Shown here: positions 61,604 through 64,000 of the stretch, in pieces
How positions within the stretch are numbered: position 1 is the stretch's first letter
Layout of the letters: every line of letters starts with the position of its first letter
Position numbers and translations under genes: made by a program
Notes under the pieces: generated by a model
Database searches by the model: none
Told to the model about the DNA's origin: nothing
What the model saw: the letters and a program-made list of their open reading frames with translations, nothing else
From: Pengzhenrongella sicca
Lineage (GTDB): Bacteria > Actinomycetota > Actinomycetes > Actinomycetales > Cellulomonadaceae
DNA length: 64,000 bases
NCBI RefSeq assembly: GCF_017569225.1
Contig: NZ_CP071868.1
Coordinates: 1-64,000, forward strand
Direction of reading: 5' to 3'

Positions 61604-61648
61604 CGGGTCAGGACGCAGCGGGTCACGACGCAGCGGGTCAGGACGCCG
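61604..61648 (+). repeat. Three 15-base tandem repeats
   Basis: CGGGTCAGGACGCAG (61604-61618), CGGGTCACGACGCAG (61619-61633) and CGGGTCAGGACGCCG (61634-61648). The last unit carries the stop codon of the META lipoprotein gene on the other strand, and each unit would offer a TGA in the same frame. It lies in the gap before hrpA. Confidence 0.75.
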
Positions 61649-62090
61649 CGGTGAAGGTGAGCACCTCGTTGCCGTCCGCGTCGGCGAGCGTGAGCTGGTC
61701 GTCGGTCGCGTCGTACGCCGTCGCCTGGGCGAGCAGGTCGGTGAACGCCGACTCCGCCGCCATCGCCGGTTCGGGCCCGGCCATCAGCGTGGACCGGAGC
61801 GTGCCGACCGAGAAGCCGCCGTCGTCGTCGGCCGAGTACTCCCCGCCGTAGGTGTTGACGCCGGACGAGCCGGTGACCTGGCCGTCCGCGAACTCGGCCG
61901 TGATCGTGACGGAGGCGGGGTCGATCGCGCTGGCCGACGACCGGGTGAGGGTCCACGACGTGCCGTCGAGCGCGTCGCCGCCGCCCGAGCAGCCCGCGGC
62001 GGCGAGGGTCACGGCGAGCACGAGCAGCGGGACGAGGCCGGCCCGTCGCCGGTGGGTCGGGCGCTGGCCGGTCGCGCGCCTGCCGGTCAT
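61638..62090 (-). CDS. META domain lipoprotein
   Basis: A 150-aa predicted lipoprotein. ATG 62090 overlaps the stop of the upstream holin-like gene (ATGA). The signal peptide ends in the lipobox LAAAGC. The META/HslJ domain (about 40-148) shows LDGTSWTLTR, GQVTGSSGVNTYGGEY and a C-terminal LTLADADGNEVLTF. META proteins are often envelope-stress or inhibitor-resistance lipoproteins; the role here is unknown. Confidence 0.88.
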   Translation of the reverse strand: MTGRRATGQRPTHRRRAGLVPLLVLAVTLAAAGCSGGGDALDGTSWTLTRSSASAIDPASVTITAEFADGQVTGSSGVNTYGGEYSADDDGGFSVGTLRSTLMAGPEPAMAAESAFTDLLAQATAYDATDDQLTLADADGNEVLTFTAAS

Positions 62091-62512
62091 GCGCTCGCGG
62101 GGGTGCCCGGGCCGGTGTTCTCGCGGCCCGGAGTGCGCTTGTCGAGCACGCGCTTGACCACGATGACGGGCAGCAGGAGCGTCGCGATCATGGTCGTGAT
62201 CCACACGATGAGGGAGGCGAAAACCCACGTGTCGAACCCGTCGATCGTCAGCCCGTCGGTCACGAAGGACGTGATCAGCAGGGCGACGACGGTCGTCACG
62301 AGGCCGATGCCGCCGAGGACGGGCGGCGCGTACCGTTTGGCCAGCATGGCCACGAAGGGGGCGAGGATCGACTGCGCCGCGGCGAACACGACGACCACGG
62401 TGACGAAGCCGCTCGTGGTGAGGTTCATGCCGTCGAGCAGGTAGGTCGCGACCAGGAGACCCGCCGCCGCCGAGACGAGCCAGACCGCCAAGCCGAGGAG
62501 AAATCGGATCAT
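62087..62512 (-). CDS. Four-TM holin-like (mycobacterial phage-holin superfamily IV) protein
   Basis: A 141-aa protein with four membrane helices (about 4-24, 33-55, 66-88, 100-122). ATG 62512 has GGGAG six bases upstream; a GTG just before it is closer than usual. The family (PF04020) is chromosomal in most bacteria despite its phage name, and no phage genes surround it. It is coupled to the META lipoprotein. Confidence 0.88.
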   Translation of the reverse strand: MIRFLLGLAVWLVSAAAGLLVATYLLDGMNLTTSGFVTVVVVFAAAQSILAPFVAMLAKRYAPPVLGGIGLVTTVVALLITSFVTDGLTIDGFDTWVFASLIVWITTMIATLLLPVIVVKRVLDKRTPGRENTGPGTPASA

Positions 62513-62595
62513 CACAGGCTCCCTTGGGTGCGGACTCCCCTGACAGCACGGGCCAGCGAGAGCGAGGCGCCACGGTGCGTCTCATTCCGCGCATT

Positions 62596-63060
62596 TCAGG
62601 CTAGCGCGTCGCCCGCACGCTGACCAGGACCCTCCGCCCGGGCGCGCAGCTTGAGGCACAGCCGCTTGAGCTCCGCCTGCTCGGCCGGGCTCAACGCCGT
62701 GCCGACCCGCGCCACGATCGACCGGCTGTGCCGGCGGCCGAGCTCGAGCTGGGCCGCACGGCCGTCGGCCGTCAGCCCGACGAGCGTGCCCCGACCGTCG
62801 AGAGGATCGCGTTCGCGCCGGACGAGCCCCTCGCCCTCCATGCGCTCGATGAGGCGGCTCAGGCCCGGCTGGCTGAGCCGCACCGTCGCCGCGAGCTCGC
62901 CGAGCCGCGCCGTCCCGCCCGGAAACCCGGTCAGCGTGTAGAGCACGTCGTACTCGGCCATGGAGACGCGCTCGCCGCGAAAGTCCTCGGCGAACTCCTT
63001 GATGAGGGTGACGTGGGCGCGCAGCAGCGCCTCCCAGGCATCGACGGCGAGGTGGGTCAT
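62596..63060 (-). CDS. MarR-family transcriptional regulator
   Basis: A 154-aa winged-helix regulator. ATG 63060 begins MTHLAVDAWEALLRAHVTLI. The DNA-binding region (about 45-105) has MAEYDVLYTLTGFPGG, RLGELAATVRLSQPGLSRLIERMEGEGLVRRERDPLDGRG, the typical recognition helix and wing. The ligand and targets are unknown. It is divergent from the YbaK gene (123 bases), which may be one target. Confidence 0.92.
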   Translation of the reverse strand: MTHLAVDAWEALLRAHVTLIKEFAEDFRGERVSMAEYDVLYTLTGFPGGTARLGELAATVRLSQPGLSRLIERMEGEGLVRRERDPLDGRGTLVGLTADGRAAQLELGRRHSRSIVARVGTALSPAEQAELKRLCLKLRARAEGPGQRAGDALA

Positions 63061-63183
63061 CGGCCCGGCCTGCTCTCGTGGGGGCGGATCCGGGGGAGGG
63101 CGCGGGGTCGATGCGGGTGCATGGAGACAACGGTAGGCCGCCAGTGCCGACCCCGGCCGCCGCGCGAGCCCTAGAGTGCCGGG

Positions 63184-63699
63184 ATGACGGCTGAAGGGAC
63201 GGGCACCGGGGCTGCGGCGCCTGAGGGTGCGGCGCGCGCTGCGGCGGCGCTCGACGCCGCGGGGCTCGGCTACGTGCTGTCCGCGCACGGCCCGGTCTCG
63301 TCCCTCGCCGAGGCAGCGGCGGCGCGGGGGCTCGACCCGAGCGCCATCGTGAAGACGCTCGTGGTGCGCCGGGCGGATGACGACTTCCTCTTCGTGCTCG
63401 TCCCGGGCGACCGGTCGATCTCGTGGCCCAAGCTGCGCGAGCTGCTCGGCGTCGCGCGCCTGTCGATGCCCGACGCCGCGATCGCCAAGGCGGTGACCGG
63501 GTACGCGCGGGGCACGATCACCCCGTTCGGCGCGGCGCGCGCCTGGCCCGTGGTCGCCGACGAGCGCGTGACCGGCCGGCCGGTCTCGATCGGCGCGGGT
63601 GCGCACGGCGTCGCGGCGACGGTCGACGGCACGGAGCTCGTCCGGGTCCTCGGGGCGACCGTCGCGGACGTGACCGAGGCCCTCGCGCCGCCCGCCTGA
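63184..63699 (+). CDS. ybaK: YbaK/EbsC-family Cys-tRNA(Pro) deacylase-like protein
   Basis: A 171-aa aminoacyl-tRNA editing protein. Motifs: ALDAAGLGYVLSAHGPVSSLAEAAAARG, the lysine segment AIVKTLVVRR, LVPGDRSISWPKLRELLGV, GYARGTITPFGAARAWPVV and DERVTGRPVSIGAGAHG. Members remove wrongly attached amino acids from tRNA; the exact substrate here is not determined. ATG 63184 has a -10-like TAGAGT six bases upstream and no ribosome-binding site, so a leaderless mRNA is likely. Confidence 0.93.
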   Translation: MTAEGTGTGAAAPEGAARAAAALDAAGLGYVLSAHGPVSSLAEAAAARGLDPSAIVKTLVVRRADDDFLFVLVPGDRSISWPKLRELLGVARLSMPDAAIAKAVTGYARGTITPFGAARAWPVVADERVTGRPVSIGAGAHGVAATVDGTELVRVLGATVADVTEALAPPA

Positions 63700-63712
63700 G
63701 CCTGGGGACGAC

Positions 63713-63760
63713 GGGACCCCGGGAAGTCGGGACCCGGGGAAGTCGGGACCCCAGGTAGTC
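63713..63760 (+). repeat. Three 16-base tandem repeats
   Basis: GGGACCCCGGGAAGTC (63713-63728), GGGACCCGGGGAAGTC (63729-63744) and GGGACCCCAGGTAGTC (63745-63760), followed by a partial fourth unit GGGCCCCCAGG. It directly follows the ybaK stop. Confidence 0.8.
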
Positions 63761-63805
63761 GGGCCCCCAGGCCCCCGAGACGTCGACCCGACGCCGAGCG
63801 CGCTT

Positions 63806-63922
63806 GCGGCGAGTGTGGGCAATCTGCTGACGCACCGGCCGGTGTGGGCAATCTGCCGGTTCAGATCGCTCGAGGGGGACCGAAGGACCACATTCGCGTG
63901 CGTGAGAGCCGAACGCCCACAC
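63806..63922 (-). repeat. Dispersed intergenic repeat, copy B
   Basis: Inverted copy of the element at 56789-56905, aligned over about 117 bases with the same block order. On the plus strand it carries GTGTGGGCAATCTGC twice (from 63813 and from 63842) and ends with GAGCCGAACGCCCACAC. Apart from the two repeats, nothing codes between 63700 and the window end. Confidence 0.65.
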
Positions 63923-64000
63923 GCCCGACCCCGCTCGGCCCCGCCCGACGCCGCCCGACCCGGTCCGGGGGCTCCGGGCCGGCCGGGCGGGTCGCTTCCG

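Noticed and set aside
62087-62512. Possible prophage remnant because of a holin-like gene
   Set aside because: The family is a common chromosomal membrane protein and no other phage gene, integrase or att site is nearby.

Overview
The window is a GC-rich chromosomal segment of a Gram-positive actinobacterium, most likely a Micrococcales member near Cellulomonadaceae. This is inferred from the gene order dnaA-dnaN-gnd-recF-dciA-gyrB-gyrA at the replication origin, many GTG starts, the crgA/sortase E/pknAB/fha neighbourhood, a DUF3494 protein with a class F sortase, and GC-rich intergenic DNA. No rRNA operon, CRISPR array, insertion sequence or prophage was seen. Almost everything is core chromosome.

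Layout. 1-12 kb is the origin and replication cluster: dnaA, an oriC region with many degenerate DnaA boxes, dnaN, gnd, recF, dciA, gyrB, gyrA and a DUF3566 membrane protein. It is followed by tRNA-Ile, a 39-residue DLW-39-type micro-gene and tRNA-Ala. 12.6-18 kb holds envelope genes (DUF3494 protein, class F sortase, DUF4349 lipoprotein, Ala-rich membrane protein), a cyclophilin and a rhomboid protease. 18-29.5 kb is the cell-division and cell-wall locus: crgA, DUF881, class E sortase, a small membrane protein and pabA/trpG on the plus strand, then on the minus strand the operon fhaA-fhaB-pstP-rodA-pbpA-pknA-pknB. 29.7-32.7 kb has tRNA-Leu, a PAS-GGDEF-EAL protein and an F420/NADP reductase-like protein. 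32.8-37.4 kb is the glyoxylate shunt: a RamB/ScfR-type regulator divergent from aceA-aceB. 37.4-38.5 kb is a structured leader with a micro-ORF followed by map. 38.6-46.2 kb has two paralogous chemoreceptors flanking a set of single genes. 46.4-51.4 kb is the glycine cleavage operon gcvP-gcvT-gcvH behind a tandem glycine riboswitch. 51.6-56.7 kb holds a small LuxR-type regulator, a Nudix hydrolase, metF-metE behind a SAM riboswitch, and tagI. 56.9-63.7 kb has hrpA, a META lipoprotein, a four-TM holin-like protein, a MarR regulator and a YbaK deacylase. Repeats fill the right end.

How it works together. The operons form coherent modules: replication initiation and topology, phosphorylation-controlled peptidoglycan synthesis and division, acetate use through the glyoxylate shunt, one-carbon/glycine metabolism and methionine synthesis. 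The last two converge on tetrahydrofolate and each carries its own metabolite-sensing RNA.

The least explained parts are: (i) the map leader, with a 12-codon ORF whose ribosome-binding region matches 16 nt of the 16S rRNA 3' end, followed by a compact three-way-junction RNA; (ii) a cluster of palindromes and inverted DnaA boxes near 18.0 kb; (iii) a two-copy dispersed intergenic repeat at 56.8 and 63.8 kb; and (iv) a recurring signature of leaderless promoters.
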